Source: Myxococcales bacterium
Lineage (GTDB): Bacteria; Myxococcota_A; Polyangia; Polyangiales; Houyiibacteriaceae
Reading direction: 5' to 3'
NCBI GenBank assembly: GCA_029861865.1
Contig: JAOTYL010000005.1
Coordinates: 124,001-188,000 of the forward strand
Length of the DNA: 64,000 nt
Shown here: positions 26,248-34,215 of the stretch, one piece after another
How positions within the stretch are numbered: position 1 is the stretch's first letter
Layout of the letters: each line of letters starts with the position of its first letter
The notes under the pieces: generated by a model
What the model was told of the DNA's origin: nothing
What the model saw: the letters and a program-made list of their open reading frames with translations, nothing else
Database searches by the model: none
Position numbers and translations under genes: made by a program

Positions 26248-26960
26248 TACCGAACGCCCTCACCCTCTGCGTCGGGTCGCGCTTGACGCTCGATCCGCTC
26301 GATGAAGCGCACCGCAGGGCGTTCTTCGAGCGGAGTCGTGGGGCCACCTTTCTCATAGCCGACCACGACCAGGGTCGCGACGCGCCCTTCGGGGACCGAG
26401 AACGTGTACGTGGATCGAACTTTGAAGCGGTACCCCTTCAAGTAAGAGAAGACCCCATAGCCATGTCCACGATACTCGAGGTTCACCGTCAAAGTGTGCT
26501 CGCCAGGTACGATGCTGCCGTTGTAAACCTCGAACTCTTCTTGGTCGCCGATGGCTCCCTCTTCATCGGCCTTGGTGAAGATCGGAGCGCCGTCGAGCGC
26601 GTACACCACGCGCACGAGCTTGAAGCCCTCCGACATTCGATTCTCGTGGACGATGACCGCCTGGCCGCCTCCAACGACCCCCTCGAGCACTGTTTCGGCG
26701 AGCAGTGAAAGGCGCGCCTTCGAACGGAAGATCTGCTCTTTGAGCTCGTTGATCCGCTGTTCCAGATCTCGGAGTCGAACCGCATAGGTGCCGGCATCGA
26801 TCGGCGCGGCCGTGGCAGATGCTGCCGGAGTCGGCAGAGCTTCGCTCGGCGGGGCGGTCGACGTGTCCGATGGGGGCGCTTCTTCGGTTTGGGCGACCGC
26901 TACAGCACCGCCCGCCCAAAGGCACGCCACTACGACTGAAAGCGCAACTTTCCCGCGCAT
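26247..26960 (-). CDS. Exported protein opening the Glt-like operon
   Basis: The 237-residue precursor has a signal peptide (cleavage near AVAQ, residue 24), a Pro/Ala/Thr-rich linker, a coiled coil near 60-85 (VRLRDLEQRINELKEQIF), and a beta-rich C-terminal domain (VIVHENRM, GEHTLTVNLEYRGHG, YRFKVRSTYTF). The second half resembles a PEGA-like or immunoglobulin-like beta sandwich; no firm family. GAGGGG lies 7 bases before the ATG. It overlaps the next gene by one base, so it belongs to the same envelope complex by context. Confidence 0.78.
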   Translation of the reverse strand: MRGKVALSVVVACLWAGGAVAVAQTEEAPPSDTSTAPPSEALPTPAASATAAPIDAGTYAVRLRDLEQRINELKEQIFRSKARLSLLAETVLEGVVGGGQAVIVHENRMSEGFKLVRVVYALDGAPIFTKADEEGAIGDQEEFEVYNGSIVPGEHTLTVNLEYRGHGYGVFSYLKGYRFKVRSTYTFSVPEGRVATLVVVGYEKGGPTTPLEERPAVRFIERIERQARPDAEGEGVR

Positions 26961-27020
26961 CGCGATTCCCCTCTAAGTGACCACCATCTGAGGCGAAATT
27001 GCCCCTTCGTGGTCCTCGCG

Positions 27021-27050
27021 CTTATACCAAAGCGCCAGCACGTGGGTCAA
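27021..27050 (-). promoter_or_regulatory. Probable promoter of the six-gene Glt-like operon
   Basis: TTGACC (27050-27045), an 18-bp spacer and TATAAG (27026-27021) on the minus strand lie 60 bp before the first ATG at 26960. No other promoter-like site of this quality occurs inside the operon, whose first five genes overlap one another. Confidence 0.5.
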
Positions 27051-27210
27051 TGAAGGTCGAGGGCATCACGACGAACCGCGATCGACGAGAATCGTTGAAT
27101 TGTCCTTCACTTGCAGGGGTGCGATCGGGTAGATCCTCGGACACCGTCAACCGTCGATCCATGTGTGACTCGACCATGCATCTGCTGGCTATGGAATGCG
27201 AGGGCGCTTC

Positions 27211-27822
27211 GTGAGCGATCCCGGGGACGAAGAGCTGCTTTGCGCGTATCAAAGCGGCGAAACGCAGGCCTTCGAGATGTTGCTCGTTCGATACAGGCGA
27301 CCCCTCTTCAACTTCCTATTGCGTTCGGTGCGCGATCGCGGAAGAGCGGAAGAGCTCTACCAGGATGTCTGGATGCGCGTCATCGAGCGGTGCGACGAGT
27401 TCCGAGGGGACGCCAAGTTCTCGACATGGCTGTACACCATCGCCCGGAACCGTTGCGTCGATCACCAGCGAAAGATGGTCTTTCGGCGACATGCGTCCCT
27501 CGACGCACCCGTTCCGGGCTCGGCCCAGAGCCTGGGCGAGCGGGTTCCCAACCCCGGGCCTTCAACCGACCGCCTAGCGATGCGGAGGACCCTCCAAACC
27601 CGGATCGCCGAAGCCGTCGAGGAGCTTCCCGAGGACCAACGGGAGGTGTTTTTGATGCGTCAGGTGCAAGGCCTCGCCTTCAAAGAGATCGCCGAGGTCG
27701 TTGGGGTGTCGGCCAATACGGTCAAGAGCCGCATGCGCTACGCGCTCGAGCGCTTGCAAAATGGCTTAGGCGACCTCGAGGAGCACGTAGGCGAAACGGA
27801 GCCGCAGAAACATGAACTGTGA
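27211..27822 (+). CDS. ECF-family RNA polymerase sigma factor
   Basis: The 203-residue protein has sigma region 2 (LFNFLLRSVRDRGRAEELYQ and FSTWLYTIARNRCVD) and region 4 (ELPEDQREVFLMRQVQGL, then VSANTVKSRMRYALERL), and no region 1 or 3, as in extracytoplasmic-function factors. The GTG at 27211 has GAGG 7 bases upstream; ATG at 27196 would add five residues. An AAC (27074-27076), 16 bp and CGT (27093-27095) upstream are compatible with an autoregulated ECF promoter, though weak. The anti-sigma gene overlaps by 11 bp. The Glt-like operon is divergent from it. Confidence 0.92.
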   Translation: MSDPGDEELLCAYQSGETQAFEMLLVRYRRPLFNFLLRSVRDRGRAEELYQDVWMRVIERCDEFRGDAKFSTWLYTIARNRCVDHQRKMVFRRHASLDAPVPGSAQSLGERVPNPGPSTDRLAMRRTLQTRIAEAVEELPEDQREVFLMRQVQGLAFKEIAEVVGVSANTVKSRMRYALERLQNGLGDLEEHVGETEPQKHEL

Positions 27823-28783
27823 GCAATGCAAAGAGGCGGTCTTCGAACTGATCGAACGCGAGGTGGCCGATCCCGCCGGAGTGAAAGAGATCCTCGACCG
27901 CTGTCCGGAGTGCCGAGCGTTGTTCGACGAGATGAAGGCGGCGCTCGTCGCCGTAGATCAACTCCCGCTCGAGGAGCCACCGGCGCGTGTGGATGCAGAC
28001 ATACTACGCGCCGCCCTGATGCGACGTACGAACGTGACGCGTGTCGGCAGGCGGCGCTTTCAAGCGCCGCCATGGGCAATGGCAGCCATTGCGCTTCTAG
28101 CCGTGGGCGTTGGCGTGTGGGCGATTCCGCGTGACACGGAGCTCGCAACCGAAGACGCGCTCGGCACCCCGGTCGCTGAATCCGACGAAGCTATCGCGGC
28201 GGCACCGAGTCCAGCGAGTGCGCCAGCAGAGCTCGAAGAGGCGGTGGGCGAGAAAGCCGAGCAGGCGTTACGACTCAACCAGGAAACCCAAACTGCGCCC
28301 CTGGCGAAGACCGCCGCGAAGCCTTCGGTCGCGCGACAGCAGCGCGCACGGACCAAGCGTAAGAGCGCTCCTGCCCCCGCAAGGCAAGTCGAGGCGGTCG
28401 AAGCTGCGCCCGAAGAAGGCATCGACGTCGGCGCAGTGGCAGGGATGGCGGACATGGCCGAGGCGCCAGCCGCCAATGGACGCGCTGCTGGCGCCGCAAG
28501 CACCGTGGTGTTGGCGGACGAGTCGGCGGATCGGGAGGCCAACAAGGAGCTCAAGGAAGACGACGATGACGCCACGTGCCGGAAGACCGTCGCGGATTTC
28601 GAGAAGCGTCGCCGGCGCGACACCGGCTTCAAACCCGATGCCGAGCTAGAGCTCGCCTTGGGGCGCTGCTACGCCAAGCTCGGCGACACCAAACGCGCCC
28701 GGACATGGCTAGAACGCGCAGCCGCTCACCCCAAAACCAAGATCCGTGCCCAAATCGCCCTCAAGAAATTAACCCCCAATTAA
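27812..28783 (+). CDS. Membrane anti-sigma factor with zinc-finger-like head
   Basis: The 323-residue protein begins with C3-x2-C6 and C31-x2-C34. The typical anti-sigma zinc finger is H-x3-C-x2-C with one upstream Cys, so this is a four-Cys variant. A membrane helix follows at about 87-105 (WAMAAIALLAVGVGVWAI), then a long Ala/Glu/Lys-rich periplasmic linker and a helical C-terminal domain with a TPR-like unit (LELALGRCYAKLGDTKRA). It should hold the upstream sigma factor at the membrane and release it on an envelope signal. The ATG lies inside the sigma gene, so levels are probably coupled. Confidence 0.87.
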   Translation: MNCEQCKEAVFELIEREVADPAGVKEILDRCPECRALFDEMKAALVAVDQLPLEEPPARVDADILRAALMRRTNVTRVGRRRFQAPPWAMAAIALLAVGVGVWAIPRDTELATEDALGTPVAESDEAIAAAPSPASAPAELEEAVGEKAEQALRLNQETQTAPLAKTAAKPSVARQQRARTKRKSAPAPARQVEAVEAAPEEGIDVGAVAGMADMAEAPAANGRAAGAASTVVLADESADREANKELKEDDDDATCRKTVADFEKRRRRDTGFKPDAELELALGRCYAKLGDTKRARTWLERAAAHPKTKIRAQIALKKLTPN

Positions 28784-28800
28784 AGGGGACAGTCCCCTTT
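28782..28800. terminator. Palindromic bidirectional terminator / REP-like element
   Basis: AAAGGGGAC-A-GTCCCCTTT is a perfect 9-bp inverted repeat with one central base, overlapping the anti-sigma stop and lying 2 bp from the end of the convergent STAS gene. The A and T flanks give a U-tract in both directions. The motif GGGGACAGTCCCC is one I associate with dispersed intergenic palindromes in some bacteria. Confidence 0.55.
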
Positions 28801-28802
28801 TC

Positions 28803-29600
28803 CTAGCGCCGGAGGAGATCTAGGAGGCCGCGCCACGCAGTGCGTGCTGGCGCGGCTTCGTCAGCGACTTCGCGAGCGGCTGCCAGGGCTTCAGCGAAGC
28901 TTCTGGTGATCTGCATGGGGTCGAGCGCGATCCGCGCGTCATCGATGGCGGCTTTCCATCGCGCGTCGACACCGGAAAAAAAACACGAACCTCCCAACAT
29001 GCGTACGACTTCATCCGCAGCAAACATCGCCGCGGCCCTGTCGCGGTTGGCCTCTCCGAGTTGCGACAAGTCGACGATGGCGATTTCGGCATCTGCGTCG
29101 AGCATCGCGCGTCCGAGCGCATCGACTTGCTCGCCAAGTGTCGAGGGTTCGTGAACTCCTGACATGATCAATGCGAAGATCTTGTCGTCGATCCGAATAG
29201 GACCGAGGTGTTTGGCCGCCCGCGATTCATGCTGCTGCAGGACTCGTTCCTCGCGGCCTAAGACGAAACCCTCAATCACTGCTGCCACGGCGCGCTCGGC
29301 AAACCGTCTTGCCGGAAGGGCCTCGCTTTCGTCGGCGGCGCGCAGCGCCAGCTGCACGACTTGCACTGCGGTAGTGGGCGTGAGATCGAGGAGCGCCAGT
29401 CGTCGGCCGAGCAGAGTCAGCACGGTCAGACACTCGCGAAACTGGAACGACTCGTAGTCGCCGGCAGCGCGCTCCTCTTGTGAAAGCTCGATCAAGAGCG
29501 GGAGCAGGGGAGCGGTCTCCTTGGCGATGTCATCGAGTGGTACCCCGCCGGTTGGCGGCCTCGCGTCCTCGAGCAGCGCACGCAATCGCGCCTCCGCCAT
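28803..29600 (-). CDS. STAS-domain regulatory protein (RsbR/RsbS-like)
   Basis: The 265-residue protein has a helical N-terminal half (about 1-140, RFAERAVAAVIEGFVLG) and a C-terminal STAS domain: GPIRIDDKIFALIMSG, VDALGRAMLDADAEIAIVDLSQL near 180, and VRMLGGSCFFSGVD near 205-220. It lacks the heme or other obvious sensory motifs, so the input is unknown. STAS proteins of this kind act in partner-switching cascades. The ATG at 29600 was chosen because GGGGA lies 4 bases upstream; a GTG at 29618 adds six residues. Confidence 0.75.
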   Translation of the reverse strand: MAEARLRALLEDARPPTGGVPLDDIAKETAPLLPLLIELSQEERAAGDYESFQFRECLTVLTLLGRRLALLDLTPTTAVQVVQLALRAADESEALPARRFAERAVAAVIEGFVLGREERVLQQHESRAAKHLGPIRIDDKIFALIMSGVHEPSTLGEQVDALGRAMLDADAEIAIVDLSQLGEANRDRAAAMFAADEVVRMLGGSCFFSGVDARWKAAIDDARIALDPMQITRSFAEALAAAREVADEAAPARTAWRGLLDLLRR

Positions 29601-29640
29601 TTTGTCCCCATCGATCACGCTCTGCCTACCTTATCACTCT

Positions 29641-29670
29641 TTGAGGCCGTCATTCGCCGCGTGATATAAG
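29641..29670 (+). promoter_or_regulatory. Promoter giving a probably leaderless NtrX-like mRNA
   Basis: TTGAGG (29641-29646), an 18-bp spacer and TATAAG (29665-29670) end 8 bases before the ATG at 29679, so transcription would start at or beside the A of the start codon. There is no ribosome-binding site. Confidence 0.55.
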
Positions 29671-29678
29671 CGTTTCGT

Positions 29679-31076
29679 ATGGGCGCCACGATCCTCGTCG
29701 TCGATGACGAAAAGAACATCCGTCGCACGCTTCGCATGGTTCTCGAAGGTTCGGGGTTCAGCACCCTGGAAGCTGAGTCGGCCGAGGCAGGCTTGGAGGC
29801 GCTCGACAACCACGAAGTCGACCTCGTGATTCTCGACGTAAGGTTGCCGAAGATGAGCGGCATCGAAGCGCTTTCCAAGATTCGTAGTCAACCCGAGACC
29901 CGACGATTGCCCGTGCTCATGGTCTCGGGTCATGCGTCCCTTGAGGAAGCCGTACAAGCTGTGCAGCTCGGCGCAACCGACTTCTTCGAAAAGCCCCTCG
30001 ACCGTGACCGCGTTCTCGTGACCGTCCGCAACGCGCTCAAGACCTGGCAGCTTCAGCGCGAGGTCGAACAGCTTCGCGCAGACGTCGAACACCGCTACGA
30101 AATGATCGGGGAGAGCTCGGCGATACGGGAGCTCTTCGCGCAACTCGAGAAAGTCGCGCCCACCAGCGGGCGCGTTCTCATCACGGGCGAGAGCGGTACG
30201 GGTAAAGAGCTGATCGCGCGGGCGATCCACCGACTGAGCCCGCGGGCGGACGGTCCCTTCATCAAGGTCAACTGCGCGGCAATTCCTGCCGAGCTGATCG
30301 AGAGTGAGCTTTTTGGCTACGAGCGAGGCGCGTTCACCGGAGCGCAAGGTCGCAAGAAGGGGATGTTCGAGCTGGCGAACGAGGGCACGCTTTTTCTAGA
30401 CGAGATCGGGGACATGAGCGCCAGCGCGCAAGCGAAAGTCCTTCGAGCACTGCAGAGTGGCGAGATCTCTCGCGTAGGTAGCGAGAAGGCGATCGCAGTG
30501 GACGTGCGCGTGCTGGCCGCCACCAACAAAGACCTAGAGGCTGAGGTCCAGGAAGGTCGCTTCCGAGAAGATCTCTACTTCCGACTCAACGTCGTCCCGA
30601 TCTTGACCCCGCCCCTCCGCGATCGGAAGATCGACATTCCGCTTCTTGCCAAGGGCTTCCTCCGGGAGTTCTCGCTCGAAAATGGCCTTCGCGAAAAGCC
30701 GATCGACGACGAGGTTCTCGAAGAACTGAGCGATCGGCCCTGGCCGGGCAATGTCCGTGAGCTTCGTAACGTAGTCGAACGCATGGCGATCTTGAGCGGC
30801 GATCGCATCACCATGGACGATCTCCCGGAGGAAGGCGTGCTGAGCGAGGGTCGCCGCGGTTCAACGCCGCCAAGCGACCTCCCCCCCACGCTCGACGAGT
30901 CGGGCGGGCGCCTGACCCTTCGGGAATACCGGAGCCGCGCCGAAAAGGAATACATCCTTCAAACCCTCGACGAGGTTGGCTGGAACATCTCCCGAGCTGC
31001 CACCATCTTGGGAGTCGAACGCACCAATCTTCACAAGAAAATGCGGACCTATGGTATCCGTAGAGCAGAGGGATGA
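29679..31076 (+). CDS. Sigma-54 response regulator, NtrX-like
   Basis: The 465-residue protein has a receiver domain (phospho-acceptor Asp53 in LVILDVRLPK; acidic pocket DDE near 9-11), an AAA+ domain with Walker A GESGTGKE near 170, the sigma-54 contact loop GAFTGA near 217 and an arginine-finger region, and a Fis-type HTH at the end (ISRAATILGVERTNLHKKM). It should activate sigma-54 promoters when phosphorylated. No histidine kinase is nearby, so the partner kinase lies elsewhere. The next gene overlaps its stop (ATGA). Confidence 0.92.
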   Translation: MGATILVVDDEKNIRRTLRMVLEGSGFSTLEAESAEAGLEALDNHEVDLVILDVRLPKMSGIEALSKIRSQPETRRLPVLMVSGHASLEEAVQAVQLGATDFFEKPLDRDRVLVTVRNALKTWQLQREVEQLRADVEHRYEMIGESSAIRELFAQLEKVAPTSGRVLITGESGTGKELIARAIHRLSPRADGPFIKVNCAAIPAELIESELFGYERGAFTGAQGRKKGMFELANEGTLFLDEIGDMSASAQAKVLRALQSGEISRVGSEKAIAVDVRVLAATNKDLEAEVQEGRFREDLYFRLNVVPILTPPLRDRKIDIPLLAKGFLREFSLENGLREKPIDDEVLEELSDRPWPGNVRELRNVVERMAILSGDRITMDDLPEEGVLSEGRRGSTPPSDLPPTLDESGGRLTLREYRSRAEKEYILQTLDEVGWNISRAATILGVERTNLHKKMRTYGIRRAEG

Positions 31077-31417
31077 TCCGTCGAACGATCAGGCTGTTGT
31101 GGAGGGGGGCCGTCATTGGCTTCTTGACCTATGCCTTGTTCTTCGCCCGCCTCGGAGATCGAACCCCGTTCCAGCACTTGGTGCGCGTCATCAGCACTGA
31201 CGAAGCTCAGGAGCTCGGTCACGAGGTGGGCGTTGCCACGAAGAAGCTGAGCAAGCACATTGGCGAACAAGTCTACGACGTGACGCAACCGCCCGAGGTC
31301 GATGCCGGCGCTTCGCGGGTTCCCGAAAAGGTCGCCGACCAGCTTCAGGGAGTCACCGGTCACGCGTATCGGCGTGAGCACCGCATCGAAGCTGCCCGCG
31401 ACGAAGAGTCTCGCTGA
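31073..31417 (+). CDS. Small membrane-anchored protein after the NtrX-like gene
   Basis: The 114-residue protein has a basic N-terminus and one membrane helix at about residues 10-26 (LLWRGAVIGFLTYALFF), then a hydrophilic, probably helical tail (LGHEVGVATKKLSKHIGEQVYD). I do not recognise a family. Its ATG overlaps the stop of the response-regulator gene, which argues for a linked function, but no mechanism can be read from the sequence. Confidence 0.65.
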   Translation: MIRRTIRLLWRGAVIGFLTYALFFARLGDRTPFQHLVRVISTDEAQELGHEVGVATKKLSKHIGEQVYDVTQPPEVDAGASRVPEKVADQLQGVTGHAYRREHRIEAARDEESR

Positions 31418-31460
31418 CTTCGGTCGCGTGGTTTGTTCCCCAGCGCCCCCACACTATCAC

Positions 31461-32804
31461 CTATGGCCATTCCAGATGGAGCCGTTTCATTTTGCGCCAC
31501 AGGGTCGTTGGGCTGAGCCCCAAGATCGCGGCGGCACGTTCCTTGTTTCCCTCGGAGGCGCGCAAGGCGCGAACGATCGCATCGCGCTCCGCCTCTTGCA
31601 CGATGTCGGCGAGTGACCGCAACCCCAAGTGCGAGCCGCCATTGGTCGAGCGCGGAACGATGTCCTGGAGCTGCACTTGCCCGTCCGGTGCGAGCGCCAC
31701 TCCCTGTTCAATCAGGTTTTCCAGCTCTCGGATGTTGCCGGGGAAGTCGTAGCTCACGAGGTACTCGAGGACCCCCGGGCCAACCGAAGCTTTGCGTCCC
31801 ATCTTCTGGCCATACTTCTCGAGGAAACTCTCCACGATCGGCGCGATGTCTTCCTTGCGGTCGCGAAGTGGCGGGAGCTCGAAGCGCGCCACATTCAGCC
31901 GGTAGTAGAGGTCTTCGCGAAAACGCTTCTCCTCGATGAGCCGCCGGAGGTTCTGGTTGGTTGCCGCAATGATTCTCGCATCGACGTTGATGGGCTTGTT
32001 GTCGCCGAGCCGGCGTATCTCGCCTTCCTGGATCGCCCTTAGCAACTTGGCTTGGAGCGACGGCGGCGTCTCCGCGATTTCATCGAAGAAAAACGTGCCG
32101 CCGTTCGCTTCTTCGAACAGGCCTTTGCGGGTTTGCACAGCACCTGTGAACGCGCCTCGCATGTGACCAAACAGCTCGCTTTCGAGCAGCGTCTCGGTCA
32201 ATGCGGCGCAGTTGATCGACACGAACGGCCGCTCGGCACGAAGCGAGTTGGCGTGAATCGCCCGGGCGACCAGCTCCTTGCCCGTCCCGCTCTCCCCGGT
32301 GATCAAGACGGTGGCGTCGGTTGGTGCGATCCGGACGATGCGGCCGAGAACGTCCCGGATTTCTGACGACTGCCCGATGATATTGCCGAAGTTGTACTTC
32401 TCACGAAAGTCGTGAGTCATGGCGCGAAGCTCGCCTGCCATTTCGCGCAGTCGCGCAGCACGCGACACTTTGAGCAGCAGCTCCTCTTCGACAAACGGCT
32501 TTTGCACGAAATCGCGTGCGCCGAACCGCATCGCCTCGACTGCATCTTCGATCGTACCGAAGGCAGTCATGACGATGACCTCAGTCACCGGCGAGGCCTC
32601 TCGCGTGTGCCTCAAGACCTCCAAGCCGCCGATGTCGCCCATGCGCAGGTCGGTGATCACCAAGTCGTAGCCGTTCTCCACGACCATCGAGCAGGCAGAC
32701 TCGCCGCTTTGCGCCTGGTCTACGTCGTACCCCTCCCCACGCAGCATCTCGGCGAGCATGCTGCGCGCGCTGTCCTGGTCATCGACGATTAGAATCCTGG
32801 CCAT
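31461..32804 (-). CDS. Sigma-54 response regulator, NtrC/AtoC-like
   Basis: The 447-residue protein has a receiver domain (Asp52 in LVITDLRMG), AAA+ domain with GESGTGKE, sigma-54 loop GAFTGA in [15 protein letters not shown], and a C-terminal HTH ([20 protein letters not shown]). M-A-R-I-L-I-V-D-D marks the natural start at 32804; the frame upstream is not receiver-like. It is convergent with the first sigma-54 activator gene, 43 bp from the small membrane protein, and again has no adjacent kinase. Confidence 0.92.
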   Translation of the reverse strand: MARILIVDDQDSARSMLAEMLRGEGYDVDQAQSGESACSMVVENGYDLVITDLRMGDIGGLEVLRHTREASPVTEVIVMTAFGTIEDAVEAMRFGARDFVQKPFVEEELLLKVSRAARLREMAGELRAMTHDFREKYNFGNIIGQSSEIRDVLGRIVRIAPTDATVLITGESGTGKELVARAIHANSLRAERPFVSINCAALTETLLESELFGHMRGAFTGAVQTRKGLFEEANGGTFFFDEIAETPPSLQAKLLRAIQEGEIRRLGDNKPINVDARIIAATNQNLRRLIEEKRFREDLYYRLNVARFELPPLRDRKEDIAPIVESFLEKYGQKMGRKASVGPGVLEYLVSYDFPGNIRELENLIEQGVALAPDGQVQLQDIVPRSTNGGSHLGLRSLADIVQEAERDAIVRALRASEGNKERAAAILGLSPTTLWRKMKRLHLEWP

Positions 32805-32894
32805 CACTCCGCGGGCTCGCGGTCCACGGGCCCCCCATGAAACCACCCCGCACCTGCGGAACCTTACCTCAAACGAGGGGTTAACGCCCGGCCT

Positions 32895-34208
32895 TCACTC
32901 CAGCACCCGATGCATTGCCGCGAGCACGTCCTCGCGAAACTCCGAAGGGAAAATCAGGCGCGGCCGCTGGATGCGCTTGTTGCGGAGCTGGCCGAGCAAG
33001 AACGAAGCGTCGCCGAGGCGCTGCAGCGGCTGATGTCGAAGCGTGACCCACAGCCCATCGGAGCTCCCGTCCGTCGGTTCCTGGTACGGGACGTCTTCGG
33101 CGATGTCGAGCCAAACGGACAGGTCCGAGCGATGGCCTCGGGCCTCGACGATTCGCTTCGTCATGTCGAGCGCGGCTTGCCACTGCGCGGGCCGGTTCTC
33201 CGGAAGAGGAACGGTCTTTGGAAGCGCGCGTGAGCGCAGCCGTCGGCTGAGGCTGGCCAGGGTCGAGTCGGGTCCGTGCTCCCACGCGGCGAGGCACGTC
33301 AGCAATTCGGCGTCGTCCATTCGGAGGTACTCCCCGAGCGAAAGCGACTCGCCGAGCGCCGCTGCACGAAACGCTGGAAGCAAAGGGTCGGGTGGACTAC
33401 CGTCGAAGATCAGCTCGCTCACGCGCGAGAAGATCGCGCGCACCAGGGCTTCGGCCGCACGGGTGGCTTTGTGGTGATACACTTGCTGGTACATGAAGTG
33501 CCTTCCGAGGAAGAAGCTTTCGGCCGGCGGCAACCCCTTGCGCCCCTGCACTGCCAGGACCCAGCGACCGTCGACGCACGCGAACGTCAGCGCCTGAAGA
33601 AGCCAGTCGAGGTCGTAAAGCCCATACCGAACACCGGTCATGTGGCTATCGCGCAGGAGGTAGTCGGCTCGGTCGACGTCGATCGTCCCAGCAACGCTCT
33701 GGCAAAGATAGTCGAGGCGATAGTTGCCATTCAAGAGCCCGGCGACGCGCTCAGCCATGCCCCGCGAGATGCCTTCGAGCGTCTGGTGCACCTCAGTCGA
33801 TGGGTCGAGAAGGATGTCTTGTGTCCAAAGCTCGTGATGTTTCGCATGAGGAAGCACCTCTTCAAACAGGTGCGAGAACGGGCCATGACCCGCGTCGTGG
33901 AGCAAGGCAGCCGCCAGGGCCTCGGCTCTTGCCTCTTCGTCGAGGCGTTGCTCCTGCGGGAGCTCGTGACTGCATGCGTCGATGCGTTGCAACAAAGCCT
34001 GCATGACGTGTGCTGCGCCAATCGCGTGGGAAAAGCGTGTGTGCTCAGCCCCAGGAAAGACCAGCGATGCAAGCCCGAGCTGCCTCACGCGTCGAAGGCG
34101 CTGCACCTCGCGCGTGTCGAGAATTGATCGAATCACCCGTTCCGCCGTGCCTTCGAAGGCGATCAAACCGTGGACCGGGTCCCTGAGGATCACCCTAGAC
34201 GCTACCAC
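32895..34208 (-). CDS. HD-superfamily phosphohydrolase
   Basis: The 437-residue protein belongs to the group opening with I-L-R-D-P-V-H-G. The metal ligands are His in HTRFSHAIG near 55, His-Asp in LLHDAGHGPFSH near 104, and Asp in DVDRADYLLRD near 179. Relatives are dGTPase-like nucleotidases; the true substrate is unknown. The GTG at 34208 lies 7 bp after the solute-binding protein stop; a GTG at 34193 is equally possible. Both genes share the minus strand and may be one transcript. Confidence 0.85.
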   Translation of the reverse strand: MVASRVILRDPVHGLIAFEGTAERVIRSILDTREVQRLRRVRQLGLASLVFPGAEHTRFSHAIGAAHVMQALLQRIDACSHELPQEQRLDEEARAEALAAALLHDAGHGPFSHLFEEVLPHAKHHELWTQDILLDPSTEVHQTLEGISRGMAERVAGLLNGNYRLDYLCQSVAGTIDVDRADYLLRDSHMTGVRYGLYDLDWLLQALTFACVDGRWVLAVQGRKGLPPAESFFLGRHFMYQQVYHHKATRAAEALVRAIFSRVSELIFDGSPPDPLLPAFRAAALGESLSLGEYLRMDDAELLTCLAAWEHGPDSTLASLSRRLRSRALPKTVPLPENRPAQWQAALDMTKRIVEARGHRSDLSVWLDIAEDVPYQEPTDGSSDGLWVTLRHQPLQRLGDASFLLGQLRNKRIQRPRLIFPSEFREDVLAAMHRVLE

Positions 34209-34215
34209 CAGAGGT

